This document shows, piece after piece, positions 7,344-14,655 of a stretch of DNA of 19,391 nucleotides. The notes beneath the pieces were generated by a model. That model was not told the DNA's origin. It saw only the letters and a program-made list of their open reading frames with translations, and did no database searches. The stretch comes from CAIYEO01 sp037139575 (GTDB taxonomy: Bacteria > Patescibacteriota > Saccharimonadia > Saccharimonadales > UBA4665). Numbering within the stretch: position 1 is the first letter of the stretch; each line of letters begins with the position of its first letter. The translations under genes were made by a program, and so were the position numbers. Location of the stretch: the NCBI GenBank assembly GCA_037139575.1, contig JBAXGD010000007.1, positions 1-19,391 of the forward strand, written 5' to 3'.

Positions 7344-8324
7344 ATGACAAGACAAAGAAGAATATCTTTCCCAATCTTTATTTTCTTTGTTCTTATTGCA
7401 GGGGTTTTGTTTTGGCAATCTCAAAATATAAGTGATTGGGCGAAGCTGCTTAATTACAATCCACCATCAAAGATTAAGACACTTGCCGATCAGGCTACAA
7501 TGAACAGCTACACCAGAAAGTTATTCTATTTAAATCGCCCAGTTCTTATTGCCGGTTCTGAATTTAGAAATCAATGCCCTAATAGTGCAAGTAGTATATC
7601 TACCATATTGGGTTGTTATCATCCTGATCAAAAAGGGATATTTTTATTCAAAGTAGATAATCCTGAACTCAATGGAGTAGAGCAGGTAACTGCGGCTCAT
7701 GAGGTCCTGCATTGTATTTGGGCAAGACTTTCTGCTTCCGAAAAGAAACGCGTGGGCGACATGTTGACCCAGTACTATAAACAAGAACTCAAAGATCCTT
7801 CAATTAGAAGCGAGATTTCAATTTATCAGCAAACAGAACCTGATTCTGTACTAGATGAAATGAGCTCAACTTTCGGAACAGAAATCGCAAATCTACCACA
7901 AGGGCTTAACGAGTACTATGCTAAATATTTTAATAATAGGATGGCAATAGTGAACTACTCTGCTGGCTATAAGTCGATATTTTTGAAATATCAGAACAAG
8001 GTTAAAGATGCTGATCAGAAGCTAGCAGCTCTTAAAAGCCAGATTGATGCGAATCAAAATAAATTAAACTCAAACCAGACACTTATCAATATACAAAGAT
8101 CAACCATGCAGTCGTTGCTTGCAAATAAGTCAATTGAACAATATAACGCAGATGTTCCGGGGTTCAATAAATTAGTGAATGACTATAATTTCCTAGTTAA
8201 TACAACCCAAGATCTAATTACCCAGTATAATCAGCTGATTGCTACTAGGAATCAAGATGCTTTAGTATTTGATGATTTATCAAACCAATTAAACAGTAAT
8301 CTAAGCACCATAAAGGGGAATTGA
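7344..8324 (+). CDS. Membrane-anchored HEXXH putative metalloprotease with coiled coil
   Basis: I do not recognise a named family. The N-terminus is basic (MTRQRRIS) and is followed by one hydrophobic helix at about 8-24, an uncleaved anchor or signal peptide that would place the rest outside the membrane. HEVLH at 119-123 is a zinc-protease motif, preceded by TAA. A DEMSSTFGTE segment about 50 residues later could give the third (glutamate) zinc ligand of a gluzincin. Two cysteines (near residues 76 and 91) may pair. From about residue 210 to the end the sequence is heptad-like and rich in Lys, Gln, Asn and Leu, indicating a long coiled coil. The gene lies between clpC and radA, where Firmicutes carry disA, and its last codons touch the radA leader. 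Protease activity is inferred from the motif only. Confidence 0.75.
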   Translation: MTRQRRISFPIFIFFVLIAGVLFWQSQNISDWAKLLNYNPPSKIKTLADQATMNSYTRKLFYLNRPVLIAGSEFRNQCPNSASSISTILGCYHPDQKGIFLFKVDNPELNGVEQVTAAHEVLHCIWARLSASEKKRVGDMLTQYYKQELKDPSIRSEISIYQQTEPDSVLDEMSSTFGTEIANLPQGLNEYYAKYFNNRMAIVNYSAGYKSIFLKYQNKVKDADQKLAALKSQIDANQNKLNSNQTLINIQRSTMQSLLANKSIEQYNADVPGFNKLVNDYNFLVNTTQDLITQYNQLIATRNQDALVFDDLSNQLNSNLSTIKGN

Positions 8325-8329
8325 TAATA

Positions 8330-9679
8330 ATGGCCAAGAAACAACCCGCAAAATTTGTATGTAGCCAGTGCGGCGCCGTATCTAGTTCTTGGAGTGGTAA
8401 ATGTGGTCAATGCCAAAGTTGGAGCACTATAGAGGAGGTCTTACAGGCCGGCGATATTATTAGCTCAGGCGTTAATGGTAAGAAACTTAAATCTGATGTC
8501 GTTGGTAATCTAATAAACAAAGATGTCAAAAGGCTAACGAGTAATATACCTGAAATTGATGATGTTATGGGCGGGGGGCTGGTTATTGGTAGTGTAAATC
8601 TTATTGCTGGGCAGCCTGGAGTTGGTAAAAGTACATTATTATTACAATATGCGTATTCTTTGGCTGAAAATAACAAAGTTTTATATGTTAGCGGCGAAGA
8701 ATCATCTCATCAAATTGGCCTAAGAGCAAATAGGTTAGGTGTCAACCAAACCAAATTAAGATTAGCTACATCAAATTCTGCTGATGATATTGCCGCCACT
8801 ATAGTTGAAGAAGATTTTGATATTGTCGTTGTTGATTCAATTCAAACGATCACTACAGCTTCACTTTCTTCAGCAGGGGGAAGTGTTTCTCAGATAACTG
8901 GATGTACTCAACTATTAACTAGTGCAGCAAAGAAAACTTCAACTGCTTTAATTCTAGTTGGACATGTGACAAAGGAAGGCAACATAGCCGGACCAAAAGT
9001 ACTGGAACATCTTGTAGATGTTGTCCTTCAGTTGGAAGGTGAGAGATATGGTAGCTTTAAGATTCTTAGAACCACCAAAAACAGATTCGGATCTACCACT
9101 GAGATTGGTATTTTCGAAATGAGAGATAAGGGACTTCAGTCTGTAAAGAATCCATCAGAAGCAATGCTAGCTGAACGTCAGAATTCTGATGGCTCTGTAG
9201 TTTTTGCAGCTCTGGAAGGGACTCGGCCAATACTCGTTGAGATTCAGGCGCTAGTTAATAAAACGAGCTATGGCTACCCAAAAAGGACTGCCAGCGGATT
9301 TGATTTAAACAGATTGAATCTATTAATTGCAGTACTTGAAAAAAGAACTAAGCTAAAACTTGCCGACCAGGATATATACATAAATATTGTTGGTGGATTG
9401 AAGCTATCTGAGCCTGCTGCCGACCTTGCTATCTGCATGGCCATTGGATCAGCGGCAAAAGGCCTGAAACTCAGTCAAGATGCAGTAGTGGTTGGCGAGG
9501 TAGGTCTTAGCGGTGAGGTTAGATCGGTCCCACATCTAGATAAAAGACTGGCCGAAACTAAAAAACTCGGCTTTGACTCAATAGTCTGCTCTAAACAAAT
9601 AAATATTAAGGATAATATGATTCATTCAGTAAAAGATGTAAGAGAAGCGCTTAATAACTACTTAGGAAATAAAGCATGA
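8330..9679 (+). CDS. radA: DNA repair protein RadA (Sms)
   Basis: A RecA-like, hexameric branch-migration helicase that processes recombination intermediates. Residues 11-31 form the C4 zinc finger (CSQC...CGQC). The RecA core has Walker A GQPGVGKS at 94-101 and Walker B VVVDSIQTI. The RadA-specific KNRFG motif is near 250. The last 150 residues or so are the Lon-protease-like domain. The frame is open to a TTG at 8321 that overlaps the preceding stop codon. I prefer ATG at 8330 because it gives the typical MAKKxxxFVC start and a usable AAGGGG upstream (8313-8318), whereas the TTG would be only 2 nt from that site. The product is then 449 residues, a normal length. The end overlaps the next gene by ATGA, which indicates translational coupling. 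Confidence 0.95.
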   Translation: MAKKQPAKFVCSQCGAVSSSWSGKCGQCQSWSTIEEVLQAGDIISSGVNGKKLKSDVVGNLINKDVKRLTSNIPEIDDVMGGGLVIGSVNLIAGQPGVGKSTLLLQYAYSLAENNKVLYVSGEESSHQIGLRANRLGVNQTKLRLATSNSADDIAATIVEEDFDIVVVDSIQTITTASLSSAGGSVSQITGCTQLLTSAAKKTSTALILVGHVTKEGNIAGPKVLEHLVDVVLQLEGERYGSFKILRTTKNRFGSTTEIGIFEMRDKGLQSVKNPSEAMLAERQNSDGSVVFAALEGTRPILVEIQALVNKTSYGYPKRTASGFDLNRLNLLIAVLEKRTKLKLADQDIYINIVGGLKLSEPAADLAICMAIGSAAKGLKLSQDAVVVGEVGLSGEVRSVPHLDKRLAETKKLGFDSIVCSKQINIKDNMIHSVKDVREALNNYLGNKA

Positions 9680-10362
9680 AATATCTAACATACTTCAATA
9701 CCTTGTTACTTATAGCAATCTTAGTGAAATTATTTTCAACCAATCATAAAAGCGGCAAAAAGATTCCTTCAAACTGTCTAATAATGGATAGTAGCGGTTT
9801 GATTGATGGAAGAATCATACAGCTTGCCCAGTCAGGTTTTATCCAAAATCCAATAGATGTTCCTGCATTCATAGTAAATGAGCTACAAATGCTCGCAGAT
9901 GGCTCAGATACACATAAACGAGAACGGGCTAGGTATGGACTCGATGTCATAAATGAACTTCAGAAAAATACATTAATTGAAGTCATCATCAGCCGAGACT
10001 CTTACCCAGAGGTTAAAAAGACTGATGATAAACTTATCGCACATGCTAAAAATACAAATGGAGTCCTGTATACAACCGACTATAATCTTTCAAAGGTTGC
10101 AATTGTTGAAAAAGTTAAGGTAATGAATGCCAATGAGCTATCTCAGAATCTAAGACCAATTGCCCTACCTGGAGAAACAGTGACAGTAAAGATAATCCAA
10201 AAAGGAAGTGGCCCAAATCAGGGTGTCGGTTACCTTGATGATGGAACTATGATAGTAGTCGATAATGCCTATAAGCTAAAAGGGAAATTCGTTAAGGTGT
10301 CAGTTGATCGAATGCATCAGTCCGTAGCTGGCAAGATGATCTTTGCTAAATTAACTAAGTAA
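9676..10362 (+). CDS. YacL-like PIN/TRAM domain protein
   Basis: A PIN-fold putative nuclease joined to a TRAM RNA-binding domain, as in Bacillus YacL. The first 20 residues or so contain one hydrophobic stretch (YLTYFNTLLLIAILVKLF), so the protein may be membrane-tethered. Family members usually have several N-terminal helices, so this is a shortened form. The PIN domain covers about 33-150, with candidate metal ligands Asp38 (IMDSSGLIDGR), Glu near 62 (VNELQML), Asp117/Asp118 (KTDDKL) and Asp135 (YTTDYN). TRAM follows at about 168-228. An AGGA 8 nt upstream and the 4-nt overlap with radA fix the start. The radA-yacL neighbourhood is conserved in Gram-positive bacteria. The substrate is unknown. 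Confidence 0.88.
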   Translation: MKYLTYFNTLLLIAILVKLFSTNHKSGKKIPSNCLIMDSSGLIDGRIIQLAQSGFIQNPIDVPAFIVNELQMLADGSDTHKRERARYGLDVINELQKNTLIEVIISRDSYPEVKKTDDKLIAHAKNTNGVLYTTDYNLSKVAIVEKVKVMNANELSQNLRPIALPGETVTVKIIQKGSGPNQGVGYLDDGTMIVVDNAYKLKGKFVKVSVDRMHQSVAGKMIFAKLTK

Positions 10363-10364
10363 TA

Positions 10365-13259
10365 CTAGTTTGTTTTTGGAGGTGTGGTTTCCGGTGCTGC
10401 AACCTGAACGTCCACGCTGTCGGAGTTGCCCTGGTAGAGAACACTATCTATAACTTGAGCGCTAACAGTTATTTTTTGGCCAGCATCACTTTGTGGGGGT
10501 ATCCAAGTCATCGTAATGTTACAGTTGGGCCCATTATTACAGTCTATATTTGAGTCAATGATATGAGTGGTTACGACTGATCCACCTACAACTATGTTTA
10601 TAGTTCCGGGGTATTGAGGATACTGAGGATCATTAAATGCGTGAGTACCTTGTTGGACATTAATATTAATTGAACAGCCTTTTATGCTATCACAAACGGG
10701 AACGCTGAAGGAATTGAATGAAGGTTTAGTGTCGTTACAATTATGGATTGTGTCAACTGCTGTAGCTGTATTGGTTGATGAATTATTTGTAGACGATGTT
10801 CCTTTTCCTAGTGGCCAGAAAATATCAGCTGAGAAGGCATTAGAATCGCTAGTGGTGGCAGTTTGCTTAGCTAGATCAGGTGTACAGCTGGTTGCAATTG
10901 CTCCAGACACTTTATCTGTGCTTTGGTTGGTAGTAGTGTTCTTATTGTTTTGAACATACCAAGAAGGGAATATATCAGTGCTAGGTCCTGGTTCCTGAGA
11001 TCCTACGCCAACATGATTTGATTGGATAAATGCGGGTAATGTTTTTATCCCTGAAGGGGCAGTCCAGTTAACTGGCTTTATTCCGAGATTATCCGTTGCC
11101 CCTTGAATCCAAGTTCTAGTTAACGGCTCTGTCATATATTCCATTCCACCTGAGTTCAGTGCTTTATTGTCAGTGTGATGACCAACCCAGCTTACAACTG
11201 CGAGTTTAGTATTCCAGGCAGTCATAAGTCCATCATAACTATTGTTGGTTGTTCCAGTTTTAACAGCTATATCCCAACCATTATATCTTTGGAATTTGTA
11301 GCCACCACTTTTTAAAGGCGTACATGTAGTTGCAGTACAAGATCCCGGCAAGTAACTGGCTTTTGGATCACTAAGCATATTGTTTACTATGTAGGCTGAT
11401 TCTGGTCGAACGACTTGAGTGGCTTTTGGCTGAGTCCACTTGTAGACAGTCTTATTATTTGAGTCCGATATTTTTAAGATATATGTGTTTGGTATTACGG
11501 CACCTAATCGGGCAAGTGATGCATCTCCATTTACATGCTGATCAAGGTGCAAGAATGCTCCATCTCCAATAGCTGAAGATCCATAACATTGGGTTGGTTT
11601 GGTGCGAGCCTCATCAGAAAAACATTGATAAGCTTTTGGATATCCCATAAGTTTATTGGCGGTATCTATAGTCTTGTCCACTCCAGCTGTTAACATAGCC
11701 TTAACTGCAGGTACGTTTCTGGAGCCGGCGAGTGCATACCGAAGCGATACAGCACCTGGATACTTGAAGTCATAATCCCATAAACAGTTGGCATTTTTGT
11801 CTGACTTGGGACTATTTTTATTTGTACAGGGGTATCCTGGAATTGGTTGTTGTATGTCATACAGTACCGATCCAGCTCCGGCATTCGTAGTACTATCTAT
11901 CATTGATACGTAGTCATAAGGCTTAAAGCTTGAACCGGGAGCAAGATAGGTTTGAGCATAATTTATAGAACCGTGATCCTTGTCATAGAAATCTGTACCA
12001 CCAACGAGCATAAGTATTTGACCTGTGGTGACATCCTCTCCAACCATAGCTTCTTCATCGCCACCATATTTTTTGACGTTATTTATGTTATTGGCTACTG
12101 CATCTTCACCTAACTTCTGATCTTTGAGATCTAAAGTGGTTATTACTTTCCAGCCACCACGGTTAACTGTTGCTGCACCATATTCCTGTTGCAACTGGTT
12201 TTTTGCAGCCAGTACAAAATACGGAGCTTTTATGCCTTCATACTTATTGGTAAGTGGTTGGATTTGAGATATAACATCAACTTTTTTTGCTTCCGTTGCT
12301 TGAGATTTCTTGATGTAGCCCTGAGAAACCATCTGGTCTAATATGTAATTCTTCCTACTATTAAATGAAGGTAGATCGAAATAAGGACTGTAAGGAGAGT
12401 AAAGGCTAGGTGATTTAGGTATTGTTGCTAGTGCAGCTGCTTGAGCTAAGGATAAATCTTTTGCCGAAACATGAAAGTAATCAGATGAGGCTGCTTGAGC
12501 ACCATATTCTATGCCTCCATAAGGAGCGATATTCAAGTATCCGGTCAATATCTCTTCTTTCGTGTATTGTCTTTCTAGTTCAACAGCAAGAATTATTTCT
12601 TTTATTTTACGAGATATTGTGTGGTCGTTGGTCCAGTTTTGATTTAGTTTTACAAGTTGCTGAGTAATAGTGGAACCACCTTGCAGTCCACCACTTCTGT
12701 TAGTTAGATTATTGAAACCAGCTCGGGCAATACCTTTAACGTCAAAAGCACCTTCGTGATAAAAAGACTTGTCCTCGATTGCGATTGTTGCGTGCTTTAA
12801 ATAGGGACTTATTTGATCACTCTGTACGGGAATTCTCTTTACGGCATTATAGTCTGAGAAAAGGAGTGTTGTACCGGTGCGATCATAATAACTAATACTT
12901 CCACCCAAATTAGCTCCAGTGATATCCTTTAGATTCGGTAGATCTTTTCTGAAGTAAGCGAACATGCCAATCATAAATATGAAACCAACGGCAATACATA
13001 TTCCAAATATTTTTAGCCCAGTTATAAGGCCTTTTTTGCTGAACCAGTAGTGATAGAGTCTTTTTGGCTGAAGATGAAACATTAGTCTTTTTATTCGGCC
13101 AGCAGGCAATCCACTAAGGTAAACAGCTTTATTTTTTGCTCGTAAATTTTTTCTAGCTTTAAACTTAGAACTAAGACTCTGATTAATCTTTATCGAATTA
13201 CCTTTTTTGGTAACATAGATATTTTTTTTAGACCTAGTTGATCTTCTTGTTCCCGCCAT
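10365..13259 (-). CDS. Class A penicillin-binding protein (PBP1A-like)
   Basis: A bifunctional peptidoglycan synthase of 964 residues. An 85-residue, very basic cytoplasmic tail precedes one membrane helix (about 88-112). The glycosyltransferase 51 domain has the catalytic Glu near 162 in IEDKSFYHEG and the GGSTITQQLVK motif. The transpeptidase domain has the nucleophile motif SSFK (about 443), SRN in place of SxN, and KTGTT near 667. After about residue 780 a Ser/Thr/Asn-rich linker leads to a beta-rich, Ig-like extension with several cysteine pairs. Many other cysteines occur outside the membrane, suggesting disulfides. The gene converges on the PIN/TRAM gene with a 2-nt gap and diverges from tyrS. 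A perfect extended -10 is present upstream, but no Shine-Dalgarno sequence. Confidence 0.95.
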   Translation of the reverse strand: MAGTRRSTRSKKNIYVTKKGNSIKINQSLSSKFKARKNLRAKNKAVYLSGLPAGRIKRLMFHLQPKRLYHYWFSKKGLITGLKIFGICIAVGFIFMIGMFAYFRKDLPNLKDITGANLGGSISYYDRTGTTLLFSDYNAVKRIPVQSDQISPYLKHATIAIEDKSFYHEGAFDVKGIARAGFNNLTNRSGGLQGGSTITQQLVKLNQNWTNDHTISRKIKEIILAVELERQYTKEEILTGYLNIAPYGGIEYGAQAASSDYFHVSAKDLSLAQAAALATIPKSPSLYSPYSPYFDLPSFNSRKNYILDQMVSQGYIKKSQATEAKKVDVISQIQPLTNKYEGIKAPYFVLAAKNQLQQEYGAATVNRGGWKVITTLDLKDQKLGEDAVANNINNVKKYGGDEEAMVGEDVTTGQILMLVGGTDFYDKDHGSINYAQTYLAPGSSFKPYDYVSMIDSTTNAGAGSVLYDIQQPIPGYPCTNKNSPKSDKNANCLWDYDFKYPGAVSLRYALAGSRNVPAVKAMLTAGVDKTIDTANKLMGYPKAYQCFSDEARTKPTQCYGSSAIGDGAFLHLDQHVNGDASLARLGAVIPNTYILKISDSNNKTVYKWTQPKATQVVRPESAYIVNNMLSDPKASYLPGSCTATTCTPLKSGGYKFQRYNGWDIAVKTGTTNNSYDGLMTAWNTKLAVVSWVGHHTDNKALNSGGMEYMTEPLTRTWIQGATDNLGIKPVNWTAPSGIKTLPAFIQSNHVGVGSQEPGPSTDIFPSWYVQNNKNTTTNQSTDKVSGAIATSCTPDLAKQTATTSDSNAFSADIFWPLGKGTSSTNNSSTNTATAVDTIHNCNDTKPSFNSFSVPVCDSIKGCSININVQQGTHAFNDPQYPQYPGTINIVVGGSVVTTHIIDSNIDCNNGPNCNITMTWIPPQSDAGQKITVSAQVIDSVLYQGNSDSVDVQVAAPETTPPKTN

Positions 13260-13286
13260 TTAACACCCAACATTCATATTAATCAT
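13260..13286 (-). CDS. 8-codon minigene abutting the PBP start
   Basis: On the minus strand, ATG at 13286 reads MINMNVGC and stops with TAA directly against the PBP ATG (TAAATG). It is in the PBP frame and lies within the predicted leader. Because the PBP start has no Shine-Dalgarno sequence, reinitiation after this minigene is a possible route to translation. The evidence is positional only. Confidence 0.25.
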   Translation of the reverse strand: MINMNVGC

Positions 13287-13298
13287 ATACAGAATCAT

Positions 13299-13307
13299 AT
13301 TATAGCA
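13299..13307 (-). promoter_or_regulatory. Extended -10 promoter of the PBP gene
   Basis: Read on the minus strand, TGCTATAAT is a perfect extended -10. Predicted start is near 13292, giving a leader of about 33 nt. No convincing -35 box is seen. Confidence 0.55.
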
Positions 13308-13348
13308 AATATTTTCCTACGCATAGCTGAAAATTTGCTGATGCAACT

Positions 13349-13357
13349 TTATCCACA
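13349..13357 (+). promoter_or_regulatory. Single consensus DnaA box
   Basis: TTATCCACA matches the consensus DnaA box exactly and lies in the AT-rich divergent gap between the PBP gene and tyrS. I see no second box nearby. One 9-mer match in a window of this size can arise by chance (roughly a one in seven expectation), so binding is uncertain. Confidence 0.3.
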
Positions 13358-13386
13358 ATATATATTTATTACTTAATCTAATAGTC

Positions 13387-13392
13387 TATAAT
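13387..13392 (+). promoter_or_regulatory. -10 box for leaderless tyrS mRNA
   Basis: A perfect TATAAT ends 7 nt before the tyrS ATG. There is no Shine-Dalgarno sequence and the mRNA is predicted to begin at the start codon. A weak TTTATT-like -35 region lies upstream. Confidence 0.55.
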
Positions 13393-13399
13393 ATGACAT

Positions 13400-14626
13400 A
13401 TGAAATTATCCGAAGAACTACAGTGGAGAGGTTTTGTTAACCAAACTACTTACAAAAACATTGAAGAGTTAGATAAAAAGAACATAACCTTCTACTGGGG
13501 CGTAGACCCAAGTGGTCCAGGGATGACAATAGGGCATTTATGCATAGCGATGATGATTCGTCATTTTATTAATGCTGGCCATCATCCAATACTTCTTGCT
13601 GGCGGCGCAACTGGCTTGATTGGAGATCCAGATGGCAAGGCCCAAGAGAGAGACCTCAAGTCTGAAGCTGACATCCAGAAAAATGTGAATATTATTAAAA
13701 ATCAGTATGAGAATATATTCAGCAAAGAAAAATTAGTTTTAGTAAACAATCATGATTGGTTCAAGGGTATTGGATACTTAGAATTTCTAAGAGACATTGG
13801 TAAGCATGTGCCTATGCGCCAAATGCTAGGCCGTGAATTTGTTCAATCTAGATTGGGCGAAAATGGTTCAGGGATAAGCTATGCTGAATTTAGTTATTCA
13901 CTAATTCAGGGCTATGATTTCCTTCATCTATATAGAGACTTTGGAGCAACTTTACAGGTTTGTGGAGCCGATCAATGGGGTAACTGTATTGCGGGTGTAG
14001 ATTTAATTCGCCGAGTTGAGGGCGCTGAAGCTCATGTTTGGTCTGCGCCACTGGTGATAAATAAGTCTACAGGAGTAAAGTTTGGAAAGACTGAGGCTGG
14101 TGCAATATGGCTAGATCCTAAGCTAACTAGTCCTTTCGATTTTTATCAATTCTGGTTTAATTCAGATGATGAGAGCGTCAAGGACTATCTGAAACTTTAT
14201 ACCACTATAACTAAAGAAGAATATATTGATCTCATTAAGGACTTTGATTCAGATAAGTCATCTAGAATTGCCCAACGAAGGTTAGCTTACGATGTAACTA
14301 AGCTTGTTCATGGTAAAGAAATTGCCGACAAAGTAGTCGATGGAACTAAGATTCTGTTCGGCAAGACTCCATATCCTGAATTAGAAGAAAAAGATCAGGC
14401 TTTGCTCAAAGATATTTTGCTAACAGTTGAAGATAAGGGTGAGTTCTTGGAAACTATAGTAGAATCTGGTCTCGCAAACTCTAATACAGAAGCTTCAACT
14501 TTTGTTAAGGATGGTGCTATTAAGGTTAATTCAGCTAAAATTGATGACCCCAAAAATATATTTAATAACGGATACAATTTACTCCAAAAAGGCAAAAACT
14601 TATTCTCTTTAGTTGTCAAAAAATAA
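13400..14626 (+). CDS. tyrS: Tyrosyl-tRNA synthetase
   Basis: A class I aminoacyl-tRNA synthetase that charges tRNA-Tyr in the cytosol. At 408 residues it has normal bacterial length. The Rossmann fold opens with WGVDPSGPGMTIGHL (33-47). The HIGH signature is TIGH here, with threonine at the first histidine. The KMSKS loop is KFGKT at 227-231, the usual TyrRS form, followed by EAGAIWLD. An S4 RNA-binding domain occupies about 345-408. The ATG lies 7 nt after a TATAAT box. The gene is divergent from the PBP gene and is followed 29 nt later by the methyltransferase gene in the same direction. A role in charging other amino acids is unlikely given the TyrRS-specific motifs. Confidence 0.95.
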   Translation: MKLSEELQWRGFVNQTTYKNIEELDKKNITFYWGVDPSGPGMTIGHLCIAMMIRHFINAGHHPILLAGGATGLIGDPDGKAQERDLKSEADIQKNVNIIKNQYENIFSKEKLVLVNNHDWFKGIGYLEFLRDIGKHVPMRQMLGREFVQSRLGENGSGISYAEFSYSLIQGYDFLHLYRDFGATLQVCGADQWGNCIAGVDLIRRVEGAEAHVWSAPLVINKSTGVKFGKTEAGAIWLDPKLTSPFDFYQFWFNSDDESVKDYLKLYTTITKEEYIDLIKDFDSDKSSRIAQRRLAYDVTKLVHGKEIADKVVDGTKILFGKTPYPELEEKDQALLKDILLTVEDKGEFLETIVESGLANSNTEASTFVKDGAIKVNSAKIDDPKNIFNNGYNLLQKGKNLFSLVVKK

Positions 14627-14631
14627 ATTGA

Positions 14632-14640
14632 TGCTAATAT
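14632..14640 (+). promoter_or_regulatory. Possible extended -10 before the methyltransferase gene
   Basis: TGCTAATAT lies just after the tyrS stop codon and ends 15 nt before the ATG at 14656. It would give a leader of about 8 nt without a Shine-Dalgarno sequence. This is a weak call; readthrough from tyrS is equally possible. Confidence 0.3.
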
Positions 14641-14655
14641 AGAGTCTTAGTAAAT

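Noticed and set aside
8321..8329. TTG start for radA giving three extra residues
   Set aside because: It is only 2 nt from the purine-rich site; ATG at 8330 gives the usual RadA N-terminus.
10350..10378. AACTA...TAGTT followed by TGTTTTT as a terminator between the PIN/TRAM and PBP genes
   Set aside because: The stem is only 5 AT-rich base pairs and lies within the coding ends; too weak to call.
11690..11884. Short minus-strand ORF inside the PBP gene in another frame
   Set aside because: It overlaps the conserved transpeptidase region and has no recognisable feature or start signal.
13260..13399. AT-rich divergent gap with a DnaA box as a replication origin
   Set aside because: Only one box is present in 140 nt, and dnaA, dnaN and box clusters are missing.
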